From positions 496,001 through 560,000 of the forward strand of contig OZ023269.1 in assembly GCA_964006375.1 (NCBI GenBank): DNA of 64,000 nucleotides. The letters run 5' to 3'. The stretch comes from Tillus elongatus (Eukaryota > Arthropoda > Insecta > Coleoptera > Cleridae). Below are positions 10,206 through 24,981 of the stretch, piece by piece. A program made the translations under genes and the position numbers. Within the stretch, counting starts at the first letter, position 1. Each line of letters starts with the position of its first letter. The notes beneath the pieces are model-generated. The model was given only the letters and a program-made list of their open reading frames with translations. It searched no databases and was not told the DNA's origin.

Positions 10206-11390
10206 GACGCAGAAAATTTTTATATAACTTTCTGTAACATTAGCTTAGCCAATTTTTGAAAAAAAAAAACGACGCAATTTCGCGAATGAACTTATTTGTA
10301 ATTTTATGTACAAAAATCGCTTGAATAAGTTCGCTGGTCAGGAAAATGAGACCATATATATACATTGAAACTGGTCCACGACAGGGGGCGCGATCTCCTC
10401 ATAGCAAATTTTCTTCATTCGAAAATTCGTTAATAATCGAAAACACGCTTGTATACTTTTCCATGGGCCACTCTGTGTACTAAAAGGCAGTTGAATTATA
10501 CTTTATATTTTATTGTCACTAATTATACAATGTATCATTAAAAATAAACATCAAGCCGGCGTTCATGAAAAAGGAAGAATATTTAGTGGGGAAATTTCCT
10601 AAGAGGGTTAAAATGTTATCGTTACAGAATTACAACCTCATAAACACAGTGCAGGTTTATGATTGATTTTGTTTTAAAATATCAATAATTGTTAAATAGA
10701 CTGGTAGTAGTTGTTTATTCGTTTATTGCACTTTTTTATCTAGTTTTAGACAGATTCGAATATAAAAATGCTGTCTCATTATCCACCCCTATTAAATAGC
10801 CGCCTCTGTGTCTGGCGGTGTATCGGGTGGACTCATGGGTCGCGGCCCGTGGAGTCAGCGAACACGGAGCAAACAGGGCAGTCAGAATCAGAGCCCAGAG
10901 CCCATAGCTTTGACGAGGAGTTTGGGGAGCTAGGGGATAAAACCTATTATATTTTGAAGAAAGGCCGTCAGCCGTCACGCGCGAACACCAACATTGTTTG
11001 CAGTACTAGGTCGTTCATTTGTTCATATATAGCCATAGCAGTGTATTCGCTACCGTTCCCCCATTGTTCTCATACCATATTAATTGAATATTTTGATTCT
11101 TCTTTGTTGGTTGATTCTATATTGTATATTGTGATGGGTTTTGATATTTTATAACACAAGGACGTTAAAATACATTACAATATTTGTTTAATACACAATT
11201 CGGCAGCGAAACAAAGCATCAATAAAATCGGTAGTATTGGAAATTGATTTTTATATTTTACCTGTCTAATCAAGCTATTAGTAAATATTCTGATTGTCGT
11301 AACTATGAACTGTTAATTATTGTGCTAAAAAATTTTTGGATCAAAAGTAATGTAATAAAATGGTCAATGTCTTATTTCTCCGTTAAGTGT
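10205..11390. other. Unassigned DNA with a GC-rich patch
   Basis: 10,205-10,780 is AT-rich, with one family R-like piece near 10,320-10,350 (GCTTGAATAAGTTCG). 10,790-10,990 is clearly richer in G and C than its surroundings and contains overlapping short open frames on both strands with no recognised domain. 11,000-11,390 is AT-rich. I find no RNA gene or transposon signature in the GC-rich patch. Confidence 0.45.
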
Positions 11391-11640
11391 CACTGGTGAA
11401 AAATGGTATGACGTTCAATCAGAAACTTTATAACAATAATTTAGGAATACCACAAGGTAATATAATGGGTCCAATTTTGTTCATCATTTAATGTCATGTC
11501 ATAAATCGTGTTACAAAAAAGATTGAGGACTTATGCATATGACAGCAATCTCTTGGTCAGAGGACATACTTTTCCTGGGAGCAACTGATATATTTAACAG
11601 TCTTAGAACGTCGAACTTAGAACAGCGTGTAGGCATGTGT
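11390..11640 (+). pseudogene. LINE reverse transcriptase fragment
   Basis: Translation gives LGIPQGNIMGPILFIIY (RT motif B-like, about 11,442-11,492), then after a frame change TYAYDSNLLVRG (motif C region, where AYDS stands for the usual YADD, about 11,530). The flanking residues fit CR1/Jockey-type ORF2. The catalytic box is mutated and the rest of ORF2 is missing. Confidence 0.55.
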
Positions 11641-11799
11641 GACCGGTTGAAGATAAGAAACAAACACATAATATTTATTTTATCGAATCTACTTACTTTC
11701 TGTCAGAATAAAGTCATGCGATTTTTGCACATATTATTACAAATGACTCAGAATAACTTAGTAGAAAATTCAGATACGAACTTAGATAGATACGAACTA

Positions 11800-11852
11800 T
11801 AATCATTTCTATGAAAGCTGGTTACCATAACGCGTTTGCTACGTTTAGACTT
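11800..11852 (+). repeat. Family R tail fragment
   Basis: Contains TCATTTCTATGAAA and ACCATAACGCG followed by TTGCTACGTTTAGACTTTT. This is the conserved R tail with several substitutions that weaken its hairpin. Confidence 0.6.
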
Positions 11853-11859
11853 TTATATT

Positions 11860-13090
11860 TATTGATTGACCAAATCTCAAAGCAAAAAGTGTCAGGAAAT
11901 TGGCGTTAAAATTGTCAAATTCGTATATAATAATTTTTTGCTTAAGTCGAAGGTATCTATTTCAAAATAGCGGCGCGTTGGTTTAACTATGACACAATTC
12001 ATTAAAATATACGTGTGTTTGGTTCTAATAGCATTACTAAAACACGTCAAATATGGATTCACGATTCGGCAACGTAAGACGTAACCTGGGCGCTTTTATT
12101 TATAATATAACTATGTAATGTTACTTTATTAGGCTATTAAAATTGTAAACAACTTTATTATGACTTTAAGAGGGCGTATGGCCGTATTTTGTATTTGGAA
12201 ATTTAGAGCAAACGGTTACCAATTTTGAAAAGCTCGTGCTTATTTGCCTGTGAGAAAATATAAAAGCCATAACACATTCTAGTTGAGTTTTATTCCTTGT
12301 TCATATTTCAATTTATGAAGCCGTATAATAATAAAAAAATTACACGAGCAATATAAAATATTTGCTACTTTCTGAAATAATGCCAACAATTTATTTTTCA
12401 CGCACTGTTAAACTTGGTTTCAAGTTTTAAGAGTCAGCGAAACGTTATTTCAATAAACCTATGTCATTTGTGTAAAAAATAGGGGTAGTTGTTGGAGTTA
12501 TACATTTCGTTCCAAATTGTTTTGTGGCAAACAAGCTAAACTCAATTTAAACTGTTCCGCGAGTATATGTACTGTGATATTAGCTGACAGCCACATATTT
12601 CATACCGTTTCTCCGCATAGAGTGTTCACAAAACATGGAAATCGAAATATTAGTTTACTGGGTAAGAGTGATGATGAATAAAGGTCTAAAAATACATTCT
12701 CAAAACTATACCTAGATTCAGTACAATAAATCGATACACATTCAAACGATTTTTGAGCCAGACTTGAAATACTCAGTTAATTAAAAGTCTGAATGGTAGC
12801 AAATGTTCAAAGAAATATTTTAAATATTCTTCAGGTAGGTACCTCCTTCCTTTTCTAAATAGCTTGTATAAATTCGTTAGCCAGCCTCAACCGTCCCAAT
12901 TTTTAGGTGTAAACTTTATATTTTTGTCGAATAATTTTTGTATTTCTTTTCCAATTAACATTACATTTGTCTTCTGAGCTAAACGTTGAAGTTTAACCAA
13001 TTCAGGATGAGGACATATAATAAGCACAGGTTATTTGGACTAAGTAATGAGGATTGGATCAAATATGCCTTAATAAAATGTTGCTGTGGA
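11860..13090. other. AT-rich DNA, no gene recognised
   Basis: No coding sequence longer than chance. A short R-like piece lies at 12,835-12,890 (GGTACCTCCTTCCTTTT...TTCGTTAGCCAG). ATACAGGATGTTAA at 13,097 resembles the outer end of the IS630-type transposons and may mark the left end of the relic at 13.4-14.5 kb. Confidence 0.45.
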
Positions 13091-13389
13091 AAAAGATACA
13101 GGATGTTAATGGTGACATATTATTTTCGTTTTTTGCTAATAATTTCACAACGTATTCATAAATCATCCACAAAATTGGCAGATAGGTATAACTTTTAGTA
13201 ATAAATATTACTTTCCTTATTATTTTACCCTTTGTTGCAGTGGGCGCCACAAGAGCTATCCCTGATGATGAAATTGGGTTATACCTTTTTTAACGAAACT
13301 TTTTAGTAATTTTAATTATAAAACATGATATAAACATCATTTTTATGTAAAACTCTTATATTTGTTCCAACTCTATAATTTTAATCGTT

Positions 13390-14480
13390 TTAGAGAAAAG
13401 CGCAATTGAACATTTCAGAACCTCGGAAAGGATTTTCAAATAAGATACAATTGAAAAACTTGTAACTAGGAATAATAAACAAAATAATGTGGCCTTCTCC
13501 TACTTCTACGCCTTTTATAATTATTTTGATGAAGGACTTTTTGACATTAAATAAAAATATTCTGTCCCCTACTAAAATTAGCCACATCTTGTATTTTTTC
13601 CAAGAGTTCATTCCGTGAAGGAATTTCGTTGGTATAAACTAGATACTTCATACGTCCCTAAAAATAGAAATTCATTGGGTTGTAATCAGGACTTCTCAGT
13701 GGCCATGGACAGTCACTAGTGGGTAATGAGGTGGTGCTTCGTCTTGCATAAACCACATTATTCTTCTTAGATCTAGTGAGAGATCTTCTAAAATTTCAGC
13801 AAGAATGTTTAAAAAAAAGATCCTTCATTTAGGTTTGGAGGAAGAACATATGGTCCGAGTAGTCGGTCGCTATACTGCCACACCAAATATTATATTTGAA
13901 TTTATGCTGAAAATGTCTTTCTTTAATAGCATGTCGATTTTTTACTTCCAAGTAATGACTGGGGCTCCAGTTTAAAACGCTTCGTCTCGTAAAATTTGCT
14001 TTATCAATGAACAAAATATTCTTAATAAAATTTCTGTTAGTGTTATGCTTGTTCAAAATAAGTTGACAGAACTGTAATTGTCGTGAAATGTCTCTTGGAA
14101 GTTAATTTTGTACTGGAGTATAAAGTGATAAGGCTAGAAGTAATCTTTTCTTAGAATTCTAAGAATATATGACTAATTTACTCCTGTTGCCGCTGGCAGA
14201 CGATTTGAACTTATTTCATTATTCTCTTCTACTCGAAACAAAATTTCATCTTTATCTTGATTAGATGTTATTTGTTTCGGATGACCTCCCTGATTCTTAT
14301 TACGGAACTACCCTGTTTCGGCTAAACGATGATATAGGTTTGCAAGAGTTTTATGATTTGATTGCCTTCTGTTTGCATATAACAATCCATACCTTCTGAC
14401 TGCCGATCGGGAGGAAAAATTTTCTTGTGCGTATACACAAATCGTTTATTCCTTGGTTAAATAATTATTCCGTGGCATTT
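13390..14480 (-). pseudogene. IS630/mariner-type transposase relic (copy c)
   Basis: Minus-strand blocks in order: a helix-turn-helix region with RRQSNHKTLANLYHRL (about 14,385-14,340), a linker with RLPAATGVN, then IDKANFTRRSVLNW (first Asp site, about 13,990). Next come RHFQHKFKYNIWCG, MQDEAPPHY (second Asp site, about 13,750) and the tail YTNEIPSRNELLEKIQ (about 13,640). The third acidic site (SPDLNP region) is deleted or scrambled near 13,700. It has many frameshifts. It differs from copies a and b at many residues, so it is an older or separate lineage of the same broad family. Confidence 0.7.
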
Positions 14481-14811
14481 CAATGGAAAAAGTAACGATA
14501 ACTTGTTAGTTACAACAATTTAATAAACTGACAGAACAAAAGTAATGCACCCACAATAAATGACATTAACAAACAACAATTATCAGAGATGGATCATGTG
14601 GCTCTCTTGTAAAAAAATGTAAAATAATAAGTTAAATAATATTTTTCCCCTAAAGTTATACCCGTGTGCCGGTCTTGATAACGATTTATGAGTGGCGCAT
14701 TTCTGCGGTAATGCTTAATATTAATGTTATTATTCACAATACAAAAAAATGTAATTACAAAAATTATAAAGAATCACAGGCTGCACGTTCTAAAATTATT
14801 TGTGATTATAC

Positions 14812-15190
14812 AGAATGTCCCATATTTGACAAAGCAAACGTATATATTTTTTGAATGGAACACCCGGTATATTACTTGATTTTTGGACCTGTTTTTTAAT
14901 TTTCAGTCTAATTTGTAGACGTATATTTTTAGCTCCAGTGCTTTGTTTTAAAGATATTTTTAATTTTATAAAAAAATAATTAAAATTCACCTGCAGCTTA
15001 TAAATGTTATTTTACTGATTATTAAACTTAGAGACTCCAATTTGATACGTTGTTCGTCCATAAATGACAGCACATTGTTGTTATATAAACGATGTCTTTG
15101 CTTATACAAGGTGTTCGTAAATAGCGATTAAATTTGGGCACATTCTAAGGCCGAAAACTCTTTCAAATGGAACACCTGTATTTTATGTTG
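14812..15190. repeat. Transposon end-like modules
   Basis: Two stretches share an outer-end motif and AATGGAACACC: 14,812-14,872 (ACAGAATGTCCCATATTTGAC...GGAACACCCGG) and 15,116-15,190 (AAGGTGTTCGTAAATAG...GGAACACCTG). Ends of this type (ACAGGGTGTTCC-like) are common on insect IS630/mariner elements. They lie between relics c and d and may be their terminal inverted repeats. Confidence 0.4.
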
Positions 15191-15420
15191 TGAAAAGCAA
15201 CGCCTCATCCTTAGCTTCAACTTCTGTTAAATACCCAAGATGTTAAAAACTGCTAGTTTTTATATTATTTACAGTTATATTCACATACCATGATTTATAA
15301 GAGCAATAGGAGGTAAAATAGCTGTTGTTATTGAGAAGTAACAGCTTCCACATTGTTAATTAATCACTGTCAGTTTATTGTTGTCAATAGCTTCTAGTAA
15401 AGTTTTACTAAAAATACAGA

Positions 15421-16095
15421 AATGCATTTTTCTTTAGAAGAATTAACCGATATGCTTTGGGTTTTGGGAGAATGTTTAAGAAATTGTCTATTAGTCATAG
15501 AGTGTATCACCAGAAGTTTCCCGAACGAAGGAAACCCACCGAGCCATTGCTTGGGAGACTAATGAAGAGGGTTTATAGAACTGGTTTTGTTAAGTACAAG
15601 TGGCACGAAAAAAACAAAACAATTACCACTGAGGACAATGAATTGAATGTGTTGCTCACTACCTATGACGATCCTCATCTAGGCACCCGTGAGATAGCAA
15701 TCCGTCAGAACATTAGTTGTAGGTACAGAGGATATTACACAAATACAAGATGCATCCATATCATATTCAGCTACACCAAGAGCTCACTAATAACTATTAC
15801 CATAGAAGGGCTGCATTTGCCAGTGTGCACAGCAAAAAATACGGCTTCTCAGATACTATTTTATTTGGGGATGAAGCTACGTTCCATAGAAAAGGAACTG
15901 TAAATAGGCACAACTTCCATTTCTATGCAACAAGCAATCTCCATATATCCAGTACACGCAGTCAGGCAAGATGGTCTTGTAATGTTTGGGGTGCCATTGT
16001 AGGAGACTTAGCAGTGGGACTACATTTTTTCGAGGAACGTTAAATGGGGCGATGTATCTAGATTTTTTAGAAAACCACACCTCTATTACTAATTT
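15421..16095 (+). pseudogene. IS630/mariner-type transposase relic (copy d)
   Basis: An N-terminal part starts MHFSLEELTDML at 15,423 with the helix-turn-helix region to about 15,560 (frame changes included). The DDE half is clearer: FGDEATFHRKGTVNRHN (about 15,869-15,920), NVWGAIVGD (about 15,985), and after a frameshift LNGAMYLDFLENH (about 16,040-16,078). It stops before the QQDG motif, so the last two catalytic sites are gone. Orientation is opposite to copy c. Confidence 0.7.
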
Positions 16096-16187
16096 TTTTT
16101 TTAATACTAATTAATTCAAAAACCATATAATTTACATCCCATAACAAATTTATAATAAAAAAGTTTTAGAATTACTTGTAGGATTCA

Positions 16188-16327
16188 GCAGTCTTGATGG
16201 TTCAATGGTGAGGGTCTGTGCGCCTGGACCCAAAGTTCCTGGGTTATATTCCCAGCAGAAGCGTTAAATAAGTTTTCAGTATAGGCTATAGCCTGGGAAA
16301 GAGGCCGACGTTAAAGAAGAAAAAATC
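16188..16327 (+). mobile_element. tRNA-derived SINE, internally deleted
   Basis: Head GATGGTTCAATGGTGAGGG with B-box-like CTGGGTTATATTCCCAG, then a short body and the tail GAGGCCGACGTTAAAG. Compared with the 6.1-kb copy about 200 bases of the body are missing. Confidence 0.6.
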
Positions 16328-16329
16328 AG

Positions 16330-17000
16330 GTAGAATTCAAAAATCGAATAAAACACAGGTAATCCATAAAAAGTGCTAACCATTTACTGCCTGTTTTTTT
16401 TTTGGGCACAGTCCAAAATAACAAAAAATTGCACACTTAGTGACTATATAACATATACATTTTATTTAAAAAGATGTCCCCTAAACAACTTAATCGTTGA
16501 CTCACGCTGTAAAATAACTAGTCTATGAATATTTTATATAACTGAATATAATTTGAATCTGGAATTGGGCCCAAAATATACGAAAATGATATATTTCGGT
16601 TTCCTTAGGTAAGGTATATTATACAGTTCTCCGGTTTGACCTACTTTACATTTGAAGAAAAGATCTTCAACAGCACCATACTCGCCGCAATCATATTTTC
16701 TTAAGAATGTTATACTGGTGATTGCGTATTTACCAGCTTTGGTAAAATACTTATTCTCGTGAAGCCAGTGTAGTTGGCGAAATAATCGTCAGGTATAAAA
16801 ATACTTGGAAAAAAAGCTGTATGAATTCAGTACCTCCGTCTATGTATAGTTTATTGATCGACCAGTTTACGAAGGGAACCGACAAAGCGTGGGAACAAAG
16901 ATGACGAAATTCGGATAGAGGGCCTCCGATAAACAAGCAGTGAAAGTTTGTTTGTTTAAACCACTCTCAAGCGTCCGAGACCGAGTACTTGCATAATATA
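16330..17000. other. No recognised gene
   Basis: AT-rich sequence after the SINE. A short open frame (16,751-16,936, -) has no family resemblance that I can see. No repeat of note. Confidence 0.45.
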
Positions 17001-17175
17001 GAAACACAGTTATAGTCGTCAAAAGCTTAGAATCTTTCATTCTCTGATGACGCTAACTTGGTTAGTGAAACGATCATCAGGTTTTTTTTAAATGTCTTGT
17101 GGTGATTTGGATTCTTCAAGTGTACTTATAAAACTTGTGTTGTGTTCAAGTTGTTTTCCGATGCTAGACAAATAA
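17000..17175 (+). mobile_element. Hammerhead-like module, copy 1
   Basis: Contains the core order CTGATGA (17,044-17,050), a stem-loop GCTAAC-TTG-GTTAGT, GAAA (17,067-17,070) and CGATCATCAGG. It is followed by a T-rich run and GTCTTGTGGTGATTTGG, then AAGTGTACTTAT. The same block occurs at 42.3, 43.4 and 44.2-44.3 kb. The nucleotide before the final C is changed relative to the best copy (CATC for CGTC), which breaks a pair in short stem III. Confidence 0.55.
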
Positions 17176-17179
17176 ATCT

Positions 17180-17560
17180 GTGATCTATAATGCTTAGAAA
17201 ATACTTGTATTGTTTTGTAATTTGAAAGCTATTTAAGCAAAGCTAAACCAGGTGAAGACGTGAAGAGTCAAAATCCATCTAACGATTCGCGAGTTAGTAT
17301 GTGTATATTATAATGCATGGATTTAAAGTAGATTTGCACTCTTATACACTGGTACTATAAACATGACTGATCTGTCATTATAGAGCCAAAGTAGCACGTT
17401 AAGGCCCATGATTAAGGTGGTTAAAGTTGCCGCTTAATTGCTGTTTACTGAGCCTATTCGCGCGTTTGATCTGTTCAGATCTGCTGCGGCCGCATACCCA
17501 GTTCTGTGATTATTAGCTGAGCCGACAAACTTTCAGGCCCTAGCTACCAATTGAAGTCTT
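17180..17560. other. Unassigned DNA
   Basis: AT-rich to 17,450, then a more GC-rich stretch with GCTGCGGCCGC near 17,481. No domain or repeat identified. Confidence 0.4.
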
Positions 17561-18770
17561 CGCGGCCTCGGGATATATATCAAACCATAGCTGACCAATC
17601 TAATTATATCTCCGGTCTTCACCTTTTCTTCTTTACGCGCTGCCTTTGATTTGCTCGGCGCGAACAGATTCATCTCTTCGTCGTCGTCGTCGTCGTCGTC
17701 TTCTTCGTCTTCTTCACCTACACTGTTGACACTTTCAGCAAATTTTCTCTAAAATATGCTAGTTTGTTTTTACAGTGTAACATATAAGTTCTCGTCAAAA
17801 TAATTTTGAATAACTCAGTGTGATCAAACTTATCGACGGTTATACTTATTTCCAGTTTAGTCCATGGACAGTTTTAGATAAATCGATTGCGTATGTTTTG
17901 TCGTCCATCTCAAATATCTCATGATCCAAATCATCGCTGAGTTTGTGTAGACTACATCAGATAATTCTTATGAACTTTCGCTACTTGTACTGATATGCTT
18001 CCTTTTTTATTGCTACACTTTTAGTTGTTCATTTTCCTCAGCAACGAGTCCTGGTATATCCTCAAAGTCGGTTATGACCTCTGCAGTTTAGGCGACTTTT
18101 CTTCTTTTCACAGATTTGGGCACGGTTGTCTGTTGTATTATTTTAAGTAACAGCTACTCAAATTATCGATTTGAAGAATATATTTAGACAATATCGATAC
18201 ATTTATTACCAACTGACATTACTGGAATAACTTCAATATTAGGCGCAGTGGCAGTGAAACTATCAGCTTCTTAAGTAATGGGGATAAGGTCAGTAATGGA
18301 CTTATCATTGGACGTGTGAGGTATTGTTTCAACTAGAGATTGTTTTTTCGTCTTTTTCATATCGCCTGATGGACTCTGGACAAACTTTTCCGTAGGGATG
18401 ATGTTTCTATCGAATGGAACAATTCCCGCTTTTTAAAGCCGTTATAACATCAGGATTTAAAATTTTCCACGCTCAGCCTAATATCTCTGAATTTTTTTAA
18501 AGTGAATTTTCGTAAAAAAAACTCCAAAGCCCTATTTTCTATCGTTTTGAGCGCATTGCCCATACTTTACTCATCTAATGGGATTGCAGGTGATTTTCCG
18601 TTGTACTATTTTCCCCCCAGTTCCATTCAGATGATAAAAAAGGGTAGTTTGGGGCATGTTGTACATTCTAGGCGCACGATAAGTAGTCGACGTACCATTT
18701 TTAATTTCCTTCAAAGAATCTGCTGTGTCTCTCCGATGTATACTGCTCCGCTAGTTTTTCGGACATAATG
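17560..18770 (-). pseudogene. pogo/HTH_psq-type transposase relic with acidic tail
   Basis: Minus-strand translation at 18,740-18,600 gives KEIKNGTSTTYRAPRMYNMP followed by TTLFYHLNG, the helix-turn-helix (psq) domain of pogo/jerky-type transposases. It then gives ALEFFLRKFTLKKFRD (about 18,515). The DDE domain is absent. From 18,420 to 17,600 a degenerate charged region follows: KRKHISTSSESS, LSDDLDHEIFEMDDK, then an Asp/Glu-rich stretch from a (CGT)n tract at 17,678-17,705. The stretch after it (EEMNLFAPSKSK, KVKTGDII) could be the end of the same protein or an unrelated acidic exon. Stops and frameshifts are present. Confidence 0.45.
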
Positions 18771-20345
18771 ACGTACCATCGCTACAAAAAAAACATTTTT
18801 CAAGATATACCATATACTTAATACAAAAAGTGAAGCTAATTATTTATACCAAATGGCAACTTTTTCTCATTACTGTACAGTTAAAATAAATAAAAAGATC
18901 CCAATATCTAACTGGTCTACACTTACCCCACCAAAAAGATCACACTTGCTTCTATATGTTCTTTTGCTGAGGTAAGTGTGACGTGTGACCTTCAATCAAC
19001 AGAAGAGAGCCATGCAGTCGCAATAATAGAAGTAAAATTTTTGTTCTCAAAATTTTTATTATCCATCCTCTTCACTAAAATCTGATGATTCTGTATGTAG
19101 AATAGTTGTAAATTCCAAAAAATTGATCTATGTATATAAAGAGAGATTTCCATTTGAAAAAAAAAATTGGTTCTTACCAAGGTGACAATTTAAGCTGTCT
19201 AAAAATTTCAGTCACCATATCTGGCAAAAAAGTTAAAACAACTTTTATTGGAAACATTGTTTGATATATTTTTTTCCGACAAAACCACTCGTTCAAGAAT
19301 CAAAACTATTTAGTATCATACAGCTCTATGCCTTTTGCCTTTGTGTGTGGCAGAGCAAAAGCAAACGTTTGTTAATGTCCATAGAACACCAATACTAGTC
19401 GAGATATAAAAACACCGTGCTCTCCTGAACGCCCAAAGTGACGAAAACCATAGGACAAAGGTTCTTTACCTACACTAAAACATTTTTAATATTAAATAAT
19501 TTAGAATGAAAGCAAGCACTGGATTTTCGTTCAGACTGTTGGGAGGATACATGATAAAAAGAATGTGCTAACATAAATTCAGTAGTGTGCTTGTTTGAAA
19601 TTAGAGTAATTTTAAGCTTTTGCACTAAGGTTGTAGCAAGGAAATTGATGTAACACTTCCTGTGTTATTGTGTCTTTTTCTGAGCAACATCTGCGGGTAA
19701 CATTAGAATTTGTAGTTTGTGTGTTTGGGTGTAAATGTGGTTGTTATGTAGGTGCTTAGATATTTTTGTATATACAGGGAAAGCTAAATTTAAGAAGAGT
19801 TTTGGTGGCTAAGTATCTTTGTAGGTTAACGGTTGAAAAGTAGGGAGTGAAGTGTGGTTCAAATTTTTACACGCGTTAAGTTTGTGCCCTAAATTTGGGT
19901 TGTGGTTTCTATTACTTTTATGTAGTTTGTCAATATGTATGTATGTGTATATATAGGGGTTGTTTTCGAATACAAGTTCAATTAGCCATATGTTTTTTTA
20001 TATCAGCTTTCAGCTTTAGAAATGGTAAGACGGTAATATCTGTTGGAGTTGCAAATAATATGGTTAGAGCTTAAACATTTGTTTGTCAATAATTTAGTGT
20101 GTTATATACAGGTATACATTTTTTTAAAGTAAAAAGTCCATTAACAAGGACTTCAGTTCACTTTAGTGGGCTAAACATGATGCCAACCTGTAGTTGCAGT
20201 CATTATTATTTTTGAATAAATATTGGGGGTGTATGTTTTTATCGTTGCAAATAAATTCATTATTATTTTATTTACTTATTATTAGATATCTGCCCCGGTA
20301 TAAGACCTTTACTTCAAAGTCGATGAATTATTATTATAATTATTA
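18770..20345. other. AT-rich DNA, no gene recognised
   Basis: About 1.6 kb without recognised coding sequence, tandem repeat or RNA gene. A minus-strand open frame at 18,992-19,180 has no family resemblance. Confidence 0.45.
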
Positions 20346-21245
20346 TTTGAAACAAAGGCTCCCAGTCTGAATGGAACACAGATACAATTTTCCAGTGAAG
20401 TTAAATATTTAGTGATCTTCATAGACCAAAAACTGAACTGGAACACACACTTGGAAAAAACTCTTTCGAGAACCACAATGGCAATCTAGACTTACCGTAG
20501 ACTCGTAGGAAAAGTATGGGGGCTGAGTCCCAGGATTGTATACTGGATATATCAAACTGTGGTTACAACCATATGGTCACATATACATCTATAGTATGGT
20601 GGCCCAAAACGGAACAAGCCTCAACACAAAACAAATTGCAGAGGCTGTTCTGTTTTGACATAACGGGAGCTATGGAATCCAGCTGCAATAGAAGCAATGC
20701 TGAATATTACTCCACTCCAGATATATGTGAAGAGGGAAGCAGCACTAAGTGGCCCAACACTATTTCAAGCAGACAAATTCAAACCAGAAGACTTTTTTCC
20801 TTCCTCAGGGCTCGTCCGCGGCTTTGCCGCCCCGATAGCACTGCAACCTTTGGCTTATTGTGCATAACCAGGAAACTTGGTTGGGCACTTGAATGTTCTG
20901 GAAATTATTCCATCGGAGTCACCCACGAAACCAACACATCAAATGCCAACTATACTGGACTTTATAGTTCCATTTCACATGGGACAGTGACAGCAAAAGG
21001 CTGACGAACAACTCATATGTATGGCATATAGACGGGTCTACAAAAAATGGAGGGAGCAGGACTGGAAAGAAGAAGACCTAACTTTAAACTCGCTAAGTCC
21101 TTGGGAAATACTTCCACCATCTTTCAAGCAGAAATGCTCGCTATATTCAGCACATGAGTGCATGCAAAGAAGACACAGAACTAAAGAGATCTAAATTTCT
21201 CAGACAGTCAAGTAGTATTAAAGACTATGAGATTATTAAAAAATT
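20345..21245 (+). pseudogene. R1-type LINE fragment (same family as 54.0-55.7 kb)
   Basis: Reads, with frameshifts, the region after the RT palm: YLVIFIDQKLNWNTHLEK (about 20,408-20,460), TYRRLVGKVWGLSPRI, VYWIYQTVV, then AAIEAMLNITPLQIYVKREA (about 20,690-20,745) and FKPEDFFPS. An RNase H start is suggested by YRRVYKKWREQDWK. About 70 GC-rich bases at 20,805-20,875 are absent from the related copy at 54.8 kb and look like a small insertion. The 3' part is missing. In the family this protein is the ORF2 polymerase of a non-LTR retrotransposon. Confidence 0.7.
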
Positions 21246-21310
21246 CGGGACGCAGCAAGTGCGTTATATTAGCGAATTTTCATAAGAATTGTACACTATT
21301 ATTATACGGC
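21241..21310 (-). repeat. Family R tail
   Basis: GGGACGCAGCAAGTGCGTTAT followed by TAGCGAATTTTCATA. This is the R tail in the inverted direction, 180 bases before the long R element and in the same direction. Confidence 0.75.
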
Positions 21311-21432
21311 ATATTAGTAAACTTAATACCTTAAACATACACAGAGTGTGAACATCGATTTTAGAGGTCCTAGTACGCCCACATTTGAAGAATTCTTTCG
21401 AAAGTGTTACCATCGATATCTCTCTATTATCA

Positions 21433-23689
<2,257 letters not shown>

Positions 23690-23690
<1 letters not shown>

Positions 23691-24455
23691 TGCGTTATAA
23701 CTCCTTTTGAGAAAAATGCCCAAAACTGAATTATATAGCTAAAGAACTAAATTTTGCTATATCTGTAGATAGTGTAAGTCTCTTTAAAAGAAACTTGCAT
23801 TAAAAATTTCATTACAGTTATATAGAAGATTTCCAGAAGGAAACTTAATTCATATTTAGAAAAGTAAATTATAAACGTAGCAGTTATTTGTCCTTGTTAA
23901 GCGCCAGTATGATTTCATTTTAGTCAACCTAATCAAATCGGTTTTTCAATATCAACAATAACAAAATTATAATTTCAGACTGAAACGTGACAAACTTATT
24001 TAGGCGTTTTAAACAAAAATGAGATTTTGTTCAAAACGTATAAAATCTGTGCACTATTGTTTCTCCAAATGTAAAAAAAAATCGAGGTGAATTCCATTGG
24101 GTAACCTTCTGCTTAGGAGGCAAGCACGAAGACCGCTGCACCATCTAGGCACACGTCAACTAACGTTTTATTTGCGCCATACTTTAGATCGGCTTCATGC
24201 CCGGGATATTATATTCAAAGTATACGTAACAATTATTAATTACAGAATTAGTAGAATTATCATTGGAACAGATCCCACGACTGTTTCGGTCTTATATGAC
24301 GTCTTATGTTTAAGTTTGAAGATAAAATAAACTATTTTATAATCATTTTTATATACTTGGCTTGATTTTGTTTAAGTCTTTGCTATATTATGCGAGAGCA
24401 TAATATACGATATCTATGCTGCGTTAAAATTGTATTTGGGTCTGCTAATGTGTGT
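23690..24455. other. AT-rich DNA, no gene recognised
   Basis: One 77-codon frame at 24,097-24,330 shows no known domain. No repeat identified. Confidence 0.45.
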
Positions 24456-24459
24456 TTTT

Positions 24460-24785
24460 TATTTCTCTAACGTCGGCCTATTTTCGCGACTATGGCCAAC
24501 CACCGACGTCAACGAGCAGTTTCTCCTCACTATCCTGGAAAAATTTTGGCGAATCCCTGTATTTCTGTAATATGGGTAGGGATCTTTAACGTGCCCAACA
24601 TCGCATGGACACGGGACCGATGACTTTACACCCCCTTCGAAGGGCGGAACGTGCAGACATTCAACTTGCTCAAATAGAATGCCACAACCTCGGTTGATGT
24701 TAATTGTACAGTATGTACTGATAAAGTGAAGGGAGTACCCTGGGATCGAACCCAGTACCCTTCGGTTCAGAGGCGGGTCTGTTAA
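24460..24785 (-). mobile_element. tRNA-derived SINE, near full length
   Basis: On the minus strand the head lies at the right end, with B box ACTGGGTTCGATCCCAGGG (about 24,745-24,763). The body shows AACATCAACCGAGGTTGTGG and the tail TGGCCATAGTCGCGAAAATAG with GCCGACGTTAGAG. The A box is partly altered. It matches the copies at 6.1 and 31.3 kb. Confidence 0.8.
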
Positions 24786-24859
24786 TAAAGCAACAAATAT
24801 AGTTTATTTTAATCATTGATTGAATTCCCCAGTTAAATAACAATTACATGGCAAATTTT

Positions 24860-24907
24860 TAATTTCACGTCGTCGTCAATTTTGAAATTTTTTTGCAAAT
24901 GAGCACG

Positions 24908-24981
<74 letters not shown>

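Noticed and set aside
10736..11154. Genes in the GC-rich patch
   Set aside because: Overlapping frames on both strands, no domain, no codon pattern that favours either strand.
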